Assembly (NCBI GenBank): GCA_963970005.1
Contig: CAXAMN010025251.1
Location: 680,347 to 744,346, forward strand
Source: Durusdinium trenchii
Lineage: Eukaryota; Sar; Dinophyceae; Suessiales; Symbiodiniaceae
Length of the DNA: 64,000 nt
Reading direction: 5' to 3'
Made by a program: the position numbers and the translations under genes. Positions 44,531-54,839 of the stretch are shown here, piece by piece. Below the pieces are notes generated by a model, which ran no database searches, was not told the origin of the DNA, and saw nothing but the letters and a program-made list of their open reading frames with translations. Position 1 is the stretch's first letter; each line of letters begins with the position of its first letter.

Positions 44531-44998
44531 CGCCTGGTTCGATGCGCCACGTGGCATGGTGAGCCACTTCTGCTTGGTGGGTTCGTGGGATGGCTGGCGC
44601 CATTTCACAGAGCTTCGCCCTGTGACACCTCTGACGCCCACCAGCGTGGTGGCCACCGTGCCCGTGAGAAGGCCGCCATCGGTGGAGGAGTTCCAAATCC
44701 TACAAGATCGGGAGCCTTGAAAGACTGTTACCAAGCCTCCCCCCACCAGACCAGACTGAACAAAGCCGCCATTGTCCCGAGTGATTGGGGAATACCTGGC
44801 GTACGGGGAATACGTGGCCACGGGCTATTTCAAGGAACGAGTCCCTGAAACGGATGCCTTCGGATGCCCCGGTGTTTCCCGGGTGACTCATCGTGCCAAG
44901 GACTGGTCCAAGCGATTCTATCCGTCACAAGCCCACGCCGCTGGCGGCTCCGCGCTGGTGCAGGGGCCTGGCAATGTGCACGGGAGAAACTTCCAGAG
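44531..44998 (+). CDS. VGSW-domain exons 1 and 2 (starch-binding-like domain, copy 1)
   Basis: Exon 1 (to 44711) reads HFCLVGSWDGWRHFTEL, TSVVATVPVRRPPSVEEFQI and LQDR. Exon 2 (from 44901) reads DWSKRFYPSQAHAAGGSALV then QGPGNVHGRNFQRL. Removing 44712-44900 (189 nt, GA donor, AAG acceptor) keeps the frame, removes two stops and rebuilds one domain with the layout of copy 2 (46220-46505). The VGSWDxW start and beta-strand pattern resemble CBM20/CBM48 carbohydrate-binding folds, and repeated VGSW domains are, as I recall, common in dinoflagellate proteins; binding of glucan is inference. The exon-2 end near 44998 is not certain. Confidence 0.55.
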
Positions 44999-45433
44999 AC
45001 TGACCTGAAACTCCAGGAGAGTGACCTGATTGAAAGGTACATAAAGGTACAATATGTCAATCAATGTTGGATTATTTTCAGGAAACGATGTGCAGGGTAG
45101 TAAGAATAGGTTATTATTTATTCCTGGGGGGGTTGAGAGAAAGGCCAACAATCCCATGTGTCAATCACATCGATCGATGGACATGTACCATAATTGGTTT
45201 CACCATGGTTTCAGCATTTTTAGGCATCCGGGGAACCTCGTGGTCCCGGATGTCCAACACTCCATTGTGAAAGATGTTTCCTGGATCGGACCAGCACCTG
45301 AAATGGTCACTTCTAAGTTGCTTCCTATGGCTTGCCACATTCTGAGTCTGACAGCTTCTGAATGACAGGCGTTGGCGGCTTTAGTGTCGGCCTTGCAGCT
45401 CCCTGCCTCTCAGGATCACTGCCTTGCCAGCTG

Positions 45434-45635
45434 AATGTATGCAGCTGGAGATTCTGTGGGATTCCACTGCGCGCCGGGTCAGCTGGAAGCTACTGGACGT
45501 GAAAGGCCTGGAGTTGGCCGCCAAGGCAGGGGCCGCTCGCAGCAGAAAGAAGAAGGAGATACTGACGCCTTGGCTGCAGTTTACAGCCCAGCATTTGTTT
45601 CTTTTGAATGATTGGTGTCATATTCCGCTATGATT
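45434..45635 (+). CDS. Candidate exon, unknown product
   Basis: After TGCCTTGCCAG (about 45432) the frame reads ECMQLEILWDSTARRVSWKL, LDVKGLELAAKAGAARSRKK and KEILTPWLQFTAQHLFLLND. A donor may precede the stop at 45631-45633. Lies between the two VGSW domains, so it may link them. Confidence 0.4.
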
Positions 45636-46087
45636 GATTACAGTAAGCACTGTTTTAGAGGACGACCTTCTCTTGAGGTCCTTCTCTTGAGGTGAGAGTT
45701 CAGTTGAAAGTTGCGGTTGGTTCAAGAATGTTTCAGGTGAGTTGTTTGTTTGGCTCAAGGCCTGCAATGTGGAATCTCACCAGCATTGGTCCTACGCGGG
45801 TCTACTTGGTACATTACACTTTGCAGCATACTTTGGGGATCTGGATAGATAGACCCATGGAAGAACCTTGTTGCTTCGGGCAGGTGTGCAGTGGGTGGCA
45901 TGATTCACCGCCCTTCATAGGGGGTGGCTTGTGAATATGAAGAAGTGCAAACAGGTGGATCCCTGGATCAAGGACGCGCACCTCTACTCTCCGAAAAGGG
46001 CGGCCCCAAGGTCATGACAGGATATCACAGGTCAGTCAGTTTAAAGACGCGCATGAGGGTCACTGCTATTCATAGAGGGCAAGGTAG

Positions 46088-46528
46088 ATGAAGAACAGAT
46101 TTTACGACCTCAATTCACAAAGAATTAACTATACTATAGACATATATGAGTCATATAGCGACTTGTCCACAAGAAAGAGGCCGCCTTTTGGACGCCAAAC
46201 CCGGTTCCGATCGAGGACTGGTCCTTTCTTTCTCGTGGGCTCTTGGGATGATTGGACAGGCTTCACCGAGCTCTGGCACTGCGGCGCAGGCGTCTTCCGC
46301 GGCGCGGTGCACATGGAGACCCAGACGTCTCAGACCCAGCGCGAAGCGTCGGTGCAGTTCCAAGTGCTGCGGGGCCGCGATTGGGCGCAACGCTTTCATC
46401 CGGATGAGGCGGGAGATGGATTGGCTGGGCCAGATGGTCAGCATGGCCTCAATTGGCATGCCAAGTTGAAGGAGAGATGGTTGGAAGTCACGTGGTGCCC
46501 TGCCAGGAAGCCACTCGGTTTTATATAG
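46088..46528 (+). CDS. VGSW-domain exon (starch-binding-like domain, copy 2)
   Basis: One uninterrupted frame holds the whole domain: FFLVGSWDDWTGFTELWHCG (from about 46223), GVFRGAVHMETQTSQTQREA, SVQFQVLRGRDWAQRFHPDE, AGDGLAGPDGQHGLNWHAKL, then KERWLEVTWCPARKPLGFI and a TAG at 46526-46528. It aligns by eye with copy 1 at VGSWD, FQ(I/V)L, DW(S/A)(K/Q)RF and the (H)GxNW end. The first 40 codons (46088-46215) are less protein-like and may be intron, with an acceptor near 46155-46215. A carbohydrate-binding role is inferred from the fold pattern only. Confidence 0.55.
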   Translation: MKNRFYDLNSQRINYTIDIYESYSDLSTRKRPPFGRQTRFRSRTGPFFLVGSWDDWTGFTELWHCGAGVFRGAVHMETQTSQTQREASVQFQVLRGRDWAQRFHPDEAGDGLAGPDGQHGLNWHAKLKERWLEVTWCPARKPLGFI

Positions 46529-46888
46529 TGGATTTGGATGGATTTGGTTCTTTCTGCCATCCGCTTTTGGCCTCTAAAGCATGGAGGGCCCATGTGGATC
46601 CCTGTGAAGAGATACTTTGATATACTTTGGACAGCTCTGGACATGACACACATGACCAACCCATGACTCCACGATTCCTGGCCACGGTGTTTGAACCAAA
46701 TCCGGATCCCGATCCAACCAGGAAAACATGTCGAACACCAGAATAGTGCGACTTGCGGACTCGTGTCCAGCCACGGCCGTCTTGTGTGAGCCGAACACCA
46801 GAACAAAAGCCCCCTGTAGCATTCCGAAATCTGCCAGACACAGTTCCTCACCTGCCAAGGCCACACCTCTCTTGGTGCAGCTCCTCAG

Positions 46889-47012
46889 CCTTGGCGCGTC
46901 ACCGCGCGGGCGCGGCACACTTCGTGGAGCTCATGCGACAGCTGCAGAGCGAGGGCATCGCTGCATGGCTTGAGGGGATGGAGAAGATCTTTGCCAAGCT
47001 GCCAGCCTCTCG
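46889..47012 (+). CDS. Candidate internal exon, helical, unknown product
   Basis: Between CTCCTCAG (ending 46888) and CTCG|GTGTGC (47012/47013): ALARHRAGAAHFVELMRQLQ then SEGIAAWLEGMEKIFAKLPA. Amphipathic helices; good acceptor and donor. Confidence 0.45.
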
Positions 47013-47690
47013 GTGTGCAGCGCTAGCGCTGTCTGTGCCTTTTTTGGGGGGAGCGGTGGATCTGGGTGGCCTTGTCTGCTGAATTCAGGTGTGGAAGCAG
47101 GATTAGCTTGGGGCGTGCCCTTTTTTGGCCGGGGTCAGGATCCTGATGTTGAGTCATTTTGATAGGAAGTGCGGTCACCTGAATCATCCGGTTGAAAGTG
47201 CATACTTTCATGTTGGAAAATCAACATGATGTAAGATCAACATCCTGCATCATTTTGCCATTGGCAGCGTTCGCCAGTGAAACATGATTATATACTGTAT
47301 ATAAATTCCTAAACCCACAAACGTTCACCCGAAAGAAGAAAATCAGCGTTCGCCCGAAAGACGATCGTCTCAAGAAGCGTCTTTGCCTTCCAGGTTCGGA
47401 GCCTGTAGGTGGAAACCCATGAATTCCGGACGAACCCAAATCGTCCACTGGACCCTTGGGTCGGAGGATGCGGAGGATGCGGAGGACACGGGAGTCCGCG
47501 CATCTCATGGTGCTGCCCGCTAGAAGGAAGACTCTATAGGGTGGAAATCGAGAACGAAAGGAAAACACAAGGACTGGTGACTGTATACTGACTATAGTGA
47601 CTAATGGAAAGAACCACTTCCCGGCAGACCTGGTGGTTTCCCGGGGTGGGTTTTCTTCGTGCTCCGGTCTTCATGCTTGTTCACTCCGAG

Positions 47691-47942
47691 GATCTACAAC
47701 GTTCATCACCTTATGGGAAGAAAGCTGAGCAGGATGCCACAGCCCGATGTTTATTGGCCACGGCGCTGCGGGACTTGGACACCATGGCAGCACTGCAGGG
47801 TCCAGCTTGCGACGAGCAGCGAAAAGCCTTGAGTTCATTGGAAAGCAACGCCAGCAAGTTACTGGTGGATTCTGGTGTCCACTTGTCAGGGCCTGATTTC
47901 ATGCAGGAGGCGAGAGCAGTGCATCATTTATGTTCATGTTGA
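47691..47942 (+). CDS. Candidate exon, helical, unknown product
   Basis: From CTCCGAG (47690): DLQRSSPYGKKAEQDATARC, LLATALRDLDTMAALQGPAC, DEQRKALSSLESNASKLLVD and SGVHLSGPDFMQEARAV, stop at 47940-47942. Strongly protein-like with even helix periodicity. Probably the same gene as 46889-47012. Confidence 0.48.
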   Translation, partial: DLQRSSPYGKKAEQDATARCLLATALRDLDTMAALQGPACDEQRKALSSLESNASKLLVDSGVHLSGPDFMQEARAVHHLCSC

Positions 47943-48052
47943 TGTTCAACACAACGGAGTGTGGGTACGACCGAAGCTTTTGGAGATCTATGGGTGCCCA
48001 GTGGTAACCACGTCGTTTGTCTTCGCATTTCGGTACAACATCATACATCCTC

Positions 48053-48132
48053 GGGCTCCAAGTACTTTCTCAGAAGGCGTTTGGGGTCTCAGAGGGTCCA
48101 GATTCCTTCTGAGGAGGTACGGCTGGAGCCCA
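48053..48132. mobile_element. Hairpin element, family B (copy 6)
   Basis: GGGCTCCAAGTACTTTCTCA at the left, GGAGGTACGGCTGGAGCCC at the right, AGAGGGTCCAGATTCCTTCT inside. Confidence 0.7.
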
Positions 48133-48678
48133 TCCGGGACGATCATTTATGTTAACATATGAAGTCCGAAGTCTCTAGGGCCAGTATAGCAAGTCCTATA
48201 GTATCCTATAGTCGGAACTGGAGCCCTAGTCCGAATCGGCGCATTTCGACTCATTGCAGTATAGGAAGTCCTTGGTCCGCCCGTTCCGTGGCGCTATAGA
48301 CAGACATCCCTTGACTGGAGGCCTTGCCAGTGGGTCAGGGGCACCTTCCTGTGCAATTGAAGCCCTGGCACCGCTTGGTGTATTTGCCGCTGGTGACTTG
48401 TTATTGAGCCAGACCTCAGGTGTGTTGCAAAAGCAAAGAACACCTGAGGAGCGAACAGAATGTAATTGTGTCATATTGTGTAGCTAAATCAGTGTGGGAG
48501 TATATGTTTGCTTTGTATTCTTACGTTTGAAATCCCAGCATACATTGATTTTGATCTATAATTAGATTGAGACACGATTCAAGTTCCAAGTGCTTGGAGT
48601 ATTTTTTTGTGATGCCAGTCCCTCTGGTAGTAGGCGCCTAAACATTTTCCTCACGACACGTCCGAGTCTACTGAGGTC

Positions 48679-48800
48679 ATGTATGTGCGAAACACGGTTC
48701 ACTTGTATGAGCTGCTGGAGCGTTTGAAAGCGCAAGCAGTGGGCCTCAAGAGCAGCTCCGAACTGCGAGAGCTGCTGGATGCGAAGAAAACTGCGAGAGA
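48679..48800 (+). CDS. Candidate exon, helical, unknown product
   Basis: MYVRNTVHLYELLERLKAQA, VGLKSSSELRELLDAKKTAR, then a more hydrophobic tail. The open frame ends at 48906. ATG at 48679 could be internal. Similar helical style to the neighbouring exons. Confidence 0.42.
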
Positions 48801-48918
48801 GAGCCCTTACTCCTGGTTGGTCTTCAGTTTCCTTGCTTTCATTACCTGCATTCTTGTGTGCATGGTCCAAGTTGAAGGGATTCATAGGGATTCTCATATG
48901 TACTGAGTAAATGTGCAG

Positions 48919-49176
48919 GTTGACGTGCAGGAACTGAAGACATCGTGTTGTATTGAACCAGCCGCCCATGACAGAAACTGTTTCCAAGGTATTCTTGGTG
49001 CTCTTCAAACGCTTTACCAAGTGCGATCACGCTGTCCTGGCTTGCTGGAGTTTCTGGCTAGTTCGCCTCCACAGACCTTGTGGGTGAAGGATGGCGTGGA
49101 ATGGACGCCTTCAGCAGGGCATGAGGGATTTCAACGCAAGGCCCCCGGTGGGAGCGATCTTTTTTGGATCTTTTAA
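48919..49176 (+). CDS. Candidate exon, unknown product
   Basis: After AAATGTGCAG (ending 48918): VDVQELKTSCCIEPAAHDRN, CFQGILGALQTLYQVRSRCP, GLLEFLASSPPQTLWVKDGV, stop at 49174-49176. It follows the preceding helical exon by 120 bp and probably belongs with it. Confidence 0.45.
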   Translation, partial: VDVQELKTSCCIEPAAHDRNCFQGILGALQTLYQVRSRCPGLLEFLASSPPQTLWVKDGVEWTPSAGHEGFQRKAPGGSDLFWIF

Positions 49177-49402
49177 AGGGGAGCTGCTTGAGGAGCTTGC
49201 AATTTAGGGGAGTGCTGTTTGCTCCCACTAGCGGCAGCAAAAGGTTCAAGGGAACACTGTTTTTTTGTGTGAAACGGGTGGGGCAAGAAGCCGAAACAAG
49301 TTTGAAGAACTTTTTGCATGTATTAACCATTTATGTTGGGTTTGTCCTATTGCCTGCAATGGTCAGTAAACAATTAGCACATGCTTGAACAAGGCCTTTA
49401 CT

Positions 49403-49404
<2 letters not shown>

Positions 49405-49450
<46 letters not shown>

Positions 49451-49460
49451 NNNNNNNNNN
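49405..49460. repeat. (ATC)n microsatellite ending in an assembly gap
   Basis: About 15 ATC units (49405-49450), then ten N (49451-49460). The true repeat length is unknown and the two sides may not be as close as drawn. Confidence 0.95.
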
Positions 49461-49471
49461 ATTTGGATAGA

Positions 49472-49753
49472 CACAACATGTATTCCAATGTGCTTCTCTC
49501 CCTTTGGTATATTCTGGTGTTCTGGGATTACGGGGAGCTTGAAATTGGCCTGGCCGTTGAACAGTCATCCACAGACATGAACATTTATCCTCGTGTGTTT
49601 CTCGTTTATGCAAAGCCCCAAATCCAGGCCATTCCAAACCCGGAGCCGATGAAGCCACTGGGTTCCTTCGCCAACTCCTTGATGTATCGTGGCATTTGGC
49701 TTCCGAGCAACACTGATGAGGACATCTTGCGGTATTTTGGAGATGAGCTATAG
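49472..49753 (+). CDS. Candidate exon right of the gap, unknown product
   Basis: MYSNVLLSLWYILVFWDYGE, then IYPRVFLVYAKPQIQAIPNP and SFANSLMYRGIWLPSNTDED, stop at 49751-49753. Protein-like in its second half. The left end is undefined because of the gap. Confidence 0.38.
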   Translation, partial: HNMYSNVLLSLWYILVFWDYGELEIGLAVEQSSTDMNIYPRVFLVYAKPQIQAIPNPEPMKPLGSFANSLMYRGIWLPSNTDEDILRYFGDEL

Positions 49754-49804
49754 TAACTGTAACCGTCTGTAACCGTGTTTTTTTTTTTGGCTTTTTGAGG
49801 CTCT

Positions 49805-50449
49805 TTGCAATGCAAAGTCAAGGAGGAGTTGCTTTTGTCCTCAGCCTCAATCGCTGAAAAAAGGGAACATTCAAGACATGGTCCTCCCAGGTACCAGTAC
49901 TCCTTCCAGTCCTTTTCTCGAAGCTTGGAGGGCGTCATGCGTGTTTTGCGCTTCTACAGTGGAGTGACCTCCACCAAAGCAGCCGATGTGGCGCGTGTGG
50001 GGCACATGCTGCGCCTCACCTGCAGTCCGTGACATTCACTGTTCAAGCGGCTGAAACGGTGGACACCCGAACTAGATCGAAATAGGCATAGGTAATGTCC
50101 CCAATTGATGGGCGATGTTGCGATTTGTCCTACATCGTCCACAAAACAGAGATGAGGGGGGCGTCCAGGTGCTTACTTCAGACACAATTCATGTGGAGAC
50201 CAGTGGGCTTTACCAAGTGCCAAGTACTACATGTTATGACCCTTTGCGCTCGCCACGCACATCCTTGTCGTTTTCGGCACTTCGCTGCGGATGCGAGGAT
50301 TTATGTGGGGCGAGATTTCGCCTCCTCCCGCTGGGTGATGCCCGTGCAACTCTTCGACGGGCCGAAGAAGAGGGAAGCCTCATCTGAGCAGGACTCCGAC
50401 CATCCCAAGAAAGAAACGAGCAACCCCATCTTGCTTGGAAGTGCTGAAT
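49805..50449 (+). CDS. Two candidate exons, unknown product
   Basis: 49810-50030 reads CKVKEELLLSSASIAEKREH, RYQYSFQSFSRSLEGVMRVL and RFYSGVTSTKAADVARVGHM. 50270-50449, in a different frame, reads FAADARIYVGRDFASSRWVM, PVQLFDGPKKREASSEQDSD and ends at TGA 50449-50451. Between them is about 240 bp without a clear frame, so an intron is likely. No domain recognised. Confidence 0.36.
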
Positions 50450-50689
50450 GACATGTCAGCTAGTTATACATAGATTTTATTTATATTATATACCAATGAT
50501 AGAGGGCTTGGGCCACTCTAAGGAGTATCAGAGCGTGAAGTGAGACATCTAAGACTCGAAGCAGTCGAAGCATCGAGCACTGGCACCGGCTGGAGAAAAT
50601 GGCTGTGCTGCTTCTGTCTGTCATTCCAGGAACGAGCGAAATGATCCGAAAAGGTCCCTGCATCATGTTTTTGTATCTACCTGTCTACT

Positions 50690-51075
50690 TTGTCAACAAT
50701 TGCAGCTTTGTCAACTTCTGCAGTCTTGAACATATAGAACCTGGAAAGATTCCGAGACTTCTGACAACTTAAAAACAACTCTGTCAACCTTTACAACTTT
50801 GACAGCTTCTACCACGCTGACAATATTTATTTCAACCCTTACAACTTGTACAACCTGGGGAGTTTTTGACGCTCGTGACAACTTTTACAACCATAACAAC
50901 TTTGACAACTTCTATGATGTTGACAGCTCTTGCAACTTCCACATGCTTGAACATACACAAGCTTGACAACTTCTACTCGTTCTACGACTTTTAGAAAATT
51001 TTCTGTTCAACAATTGAAAATGTTTGCAACCTAGACAGCTTTCAAGCTATCAAAACTGAAAAAGTTGCCAAAGTT
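50690..51075. repeat. Degenerate TTGACAACTTCTACAACT repeat
   Basis: Words of 9-10 bp such as TTTGACAACTTCTA, CTTACAACTTGTACAACC and GTTGACAGCTCTTGCAAC follow one another with no fixed register, all in the same orientation. Confidence 0.65.
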
Positions 51076-51140
51076 GTAAAAGGTGGGCTTTTGCACCGTG
51101 CGCATGCGCATCCAGAGCGCGCGAAGAGCCATCCTCATGT

Positions 51141-51740
51141 ATGTGTGACAGGTACTGTGCTTGCTTCAAAAGGGGCGGCTCTGGAGCTGCGGGGATGCAT
51201 TCCCAATGCCCTTCACAGACGGGAAAGTCAGGACTTGCCACCGTTGCAGAAACCTATGCAGCTGTGGCGGACAAGGACGTGAGGAAGATCTTTCAGGAGA
51301 TTCTCCAGCGGAAGAACATCATTGCGTCATGGTCGGGAGGTGTGAGCACCTTGACCTTTCCTGCAGCCAAGAATTCCTGTTGTTAAGGCGAGACTGCTAA
51401 GCGCCATTAAAGAGTTCAAAGAACCCAAAGCTGCTGCTGACCAATCCGCTGGGCCTCCTGGTTTGCAAGGGCTTGGTTTGCTACCTTACTGTCTTGCGAT
51501 GAGATCTAAGATCTATGATTTCCTGATGGAGTTATATAGACGCTCCTGCGCTTGCACAGAGACGGCAGGCCGGATTTCAGTGTATGAGACAAAGACTTGT
51601 GGATGGTGTTGCGGGCTCCACACACCATCAGTTTTTGTTCTTACCAGCAGCTTTTGCTGGCAATTTTCATCCTGCGGTGGCCGTCGAAATCCTGTGAGGT
51701 GTGGCCTGGGACAGCAAAGTTTTGATGATAAATGCTAAAG
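51141..51740 (+). CDS. Two candidate exons, unknown product
   Basis: 51200-51330 reads TGKSGLATVAETYAAVADKD then VRKIFQEILQRKNIIASWSG. 51390-51540, in another frame, reads LLSAIKEFKEPKAAADQSAG, PPGLQGLGLLPYCLAMRSKI and YDFLMELYRRSC. Both look coding and are only about 60 bp apart, consistent with the very short introns found downstream. Family not recognised. Confidence 0.36.
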
Positions 51741-53209
51741 AATGGCGTGGAGGGGATGAAGGTTAGTGCCAAACCCGCGGAAGCAAACACTAGATGCACG
51801 CTTGAGGACGCTCAAAGACCCTCTTGACCAGCAACGCGGAAAGATGCTCCCGAAGGGTTTGTTGTCTTGTCTGGGTGTCGAGGTGGCTCCCCAACTCATA
51901 GACCACAATTGCTGTGAGTGTCAGAATCAGCATGGGCGCTGAAATGCTGACTCCGCCACACACCCTGCACTTCCACTGCCCTTCCGCCGCCACAGGTTTG
52001 CTCAAACACTTGATCTCATGCTAGAAGACCCTCGCGCATGCCAAGTTCAGCTTGGTGAGCAACTAGCTGCTGTCAAACTCCTAACGTTTTGCTTGATCAC
52101 CTTGAGAACGCAGACAGCGCAAAGTGGATGGCTGTGACTTGGATTTTGTTGACCGCCTCAAGTGTTGACAGCCTCAAGAAGGTGCGTGGTTGAGCAGACA
52201 AGTCCCCACAGCTTGACAGCTGTGATTAAAAGCGTTTGCGACTTAGCCAATTCCCATAGGGCATTGTGGAGAAGAATCTCCATAGTGGTCCATGAGATTG
52301 CCTCACCTACTCACCAGCTGATCACGACAGCTAGCCTCAGCTAGCTGGCCCTTGTTGGCCTCACGTTTGTGTAGGCGGGGCCTGTTGGCATATACCATAT
52401 GTCTATCTGTATAGTCTATGTTTATTCAATTCTGTTTTAGGTGGATAAACCATTTGTTGATGGAAAGTGAGCCACCACCTGTCAAAGGTAAACGGAAGGG
52501 TAGTGCACAGAAAGGGTTTTGCAAAAACCTATTCTACTAACGTCGTGGAAGGCGCGTGACCTTCGTAGAACCCAAGGCTGCTCGTGGACAGTTCGTGGAA
52601 TGGTGGGCCAGTAGGAGAACTGACTGCAACGAAATCCCAGAAACCTTCGCAGAACTTCGTGGAAGGTATTTTTGATGCACTAACTTCGTATAAGCGATTT
52701 TTGCTGACCCCCTTTCTCCACACACCCTCCGTTTATCCTTCAACCTGGTCAACTTCTTTGAGGGTGCTGGGTTTGCCAAAATAATTAATTTTTGATGACA
52801 CAGTGCGGTATACTCAAAAAAAAACTGTGTGGCACACAGCGTTGCCATGCTCCATTGGTTCATTCATACCTAGGTGTCCAAACATCACCCTTTTAGCAAC
52901 CATTGGTCGTAAAACTGTTTATCACAAACTACCTGAAGAAAACGGCAATTGCAAGTTGCCACAACGAAAGGTGCTTCAACCCTTCTACAAACTCACCATG
53001 TTCAAAATTAAAATTCAATGACAGGTCCTGAACCTCCAGGCACTCTGGATATATATGGTGCCCCGCCCCCGGGGATAAAGACGAGTCACCACCTTTGACG
53101 GTTCCGTAGTGTTTGGCTCTAGTTGTGGATGGCAGCTTGCAAAAAAAAGAAATTTCTGGCTAATTGGTGTTCCAAAATGATCCGGTGTTTGGAACATATG
53201 CGCTTGGAA
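51741..53209. other. Little coding evidence
   Basis: A 71-codon minus frame (51790-52005) begins MSKPVAAEGQWKCRVCGG and has a hydrophobic stretch; it could be a small protein but is unsupported. The rest is AT-rich with short frames. Confidence 0.3.
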
Positions 53210-53430
53210 GTGGATAGCATCATGTTAAGTTTCAAGAGCTCTTGGTAAGTGTGTGCGTGTCTGGACATTGAGATGTGGATAGCATCATGTTAAGTTTCAA
53301 GAGCTCTTGGTAAGTGTGTGCGTGTCTGGACATTGAGACGTGGATAGCATCATGTTAAGTTTCAATAGCATTTGGCAAGCGGCAGCGCAAAAACACATGT
53401 GTGTGGAACATTGAGATGTGGACTAAAATT
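53210..53430. repeat. 65-bp tandem repeat
   Basis: GTGGATAGCATCATGTTAAG starts units at 53210, 53275 and 53340. The first two are nearly identical; the third diverges after 40 bp and a partial fourth follows at about 53417. Confidence 0.85.
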
Positions 53431-54339
53431 ACGAGCTCTTGGCTCATGCCTCTGAGCGCCGTCCTTTGATCCAAAGGACGAGGAGGTCTTATATTGTTGT
53501 GTAATGGCATATATATGTATACAACTTGTATGTGTGTTTTTGCAACCGAGAGAGAAGTGTACTTAGCGCACAATTTTTGTCGCAGTGTGGGTTTCACTGA
53601 AGTGTGCTTCTTGGCATGCTTGACTTGAAAGCGTTGCTGGAGCACGGGCCCGGTCGCTGTCGGCCTATGCGAAATCGGAAATTTTTGCTGAGCCCTCAGT
53701 GACAGTGGCGCTGCCCTTCACAGGGATATGTGTGTGCTAGTTACTTTGGTGTTTGTTGATGAGTCAATGGCCCTTTTTCCACTCGTTGAAGCACAGTGGC
53801 TGAGCATTGGCCATCTAATCAGTGTCATTTGAACTGCATATGGCCTTGCATATTTCTGACTACGAAGCCATTTCTTAACGTTTGATGTGCCTTGAGGCTC
53901 ATTGCAATGGCCCCTGAAGCATATTGGATTGCTTTCTATTTGGCCAAGGCCCCGCTCGATTCCAGATATGTTTTTCTCCTTGAATTTCAAGCCAGGTTGA
54001 AAGTGGTTCTTTGGCCGGGGTCTTGTGGCGATTGAGTTTCACTTTCGCTAGACTCTTTCGCCAAACCACCAGTGCTGAATGTTTGCAGTGAAGACCGGCT
54101 TCAGCTAGGATACGCCGGGTACGCTTTCAATATCTATATCGAACATAGCCGCTATATATGTAGCATTATGCAGCAATTAGCTGAACACTCCTGGGCTCTG
54201 AGGTGTGTGCGAAGTTTTTGTGGGCTCTTCCCCTTGGAGGCTGTTTGTGTGAGATTGGGAAGTCTCATGTTCAATCACGCTGCGATAGGCCAAACGGTGC
54301 TTGGAGGACCTGCCCCATCACAGTTGTGAGGCTCGTATC

Positions 54340-54548
54340 ACGCCGTCGTCGTTTTGAATGGATTGCTACAGCAATTGCCAGTGGAATCGCATTTGTTTCA
54401 ATTCCTCTTCCAACGGCTGTGCTTGGCTCTAGTATTGAGCAACCACGGGCCACCAAATTGTGAAGCCATGCCTGCGGACCAAGTCATCAACGATCTTTCT
54501 GAGAGCGAGTCACTTTCCTACTATGTTTTGCCGACTTTTCAAAGTTGA
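54340..54548 (+). CDS. Candidate exon upstream of the methyltransferase
   Basis: NGLLQQLPVESHLFQFLFQR, LCLALVLSNHGPPNCEAMPA and DQVINDLSESESLSYYVLPT, ending near TTTTCAAAG (54543). It may be an upstream exon of the methyltransferase gene or the end of another gene. The stretch 53431-54340 shows nothing convincing. Confidence 0.4.
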
Positions 54549-54839
54549 CGTTGTCACACCATGGTTTTTTTTACTGTGGTGTGGTCGCAGCCTTCTGTGT
54601 CGCTCAGGTGTGAAGAGAGCGACACTGTGCGCTCAGGTTGCCCGCAGATGTTTCGCAAACTGCAGGTGGTTTGTTGGACAGCTGGCGCTTTTCCCGCCAA
54701 TGCCAGAGTTGTCAGTGGACGCAGAAAGATTAGCCTGTTGCCTTTCGCAGCGAAGTTGCCCAAAGCTCCCAAGTTGCGCTGGGAGGCGCAATATTTGGTT
54801 GCTAGAATCAAGTTCTTTTTCTGTGTTGACAGGATAATT

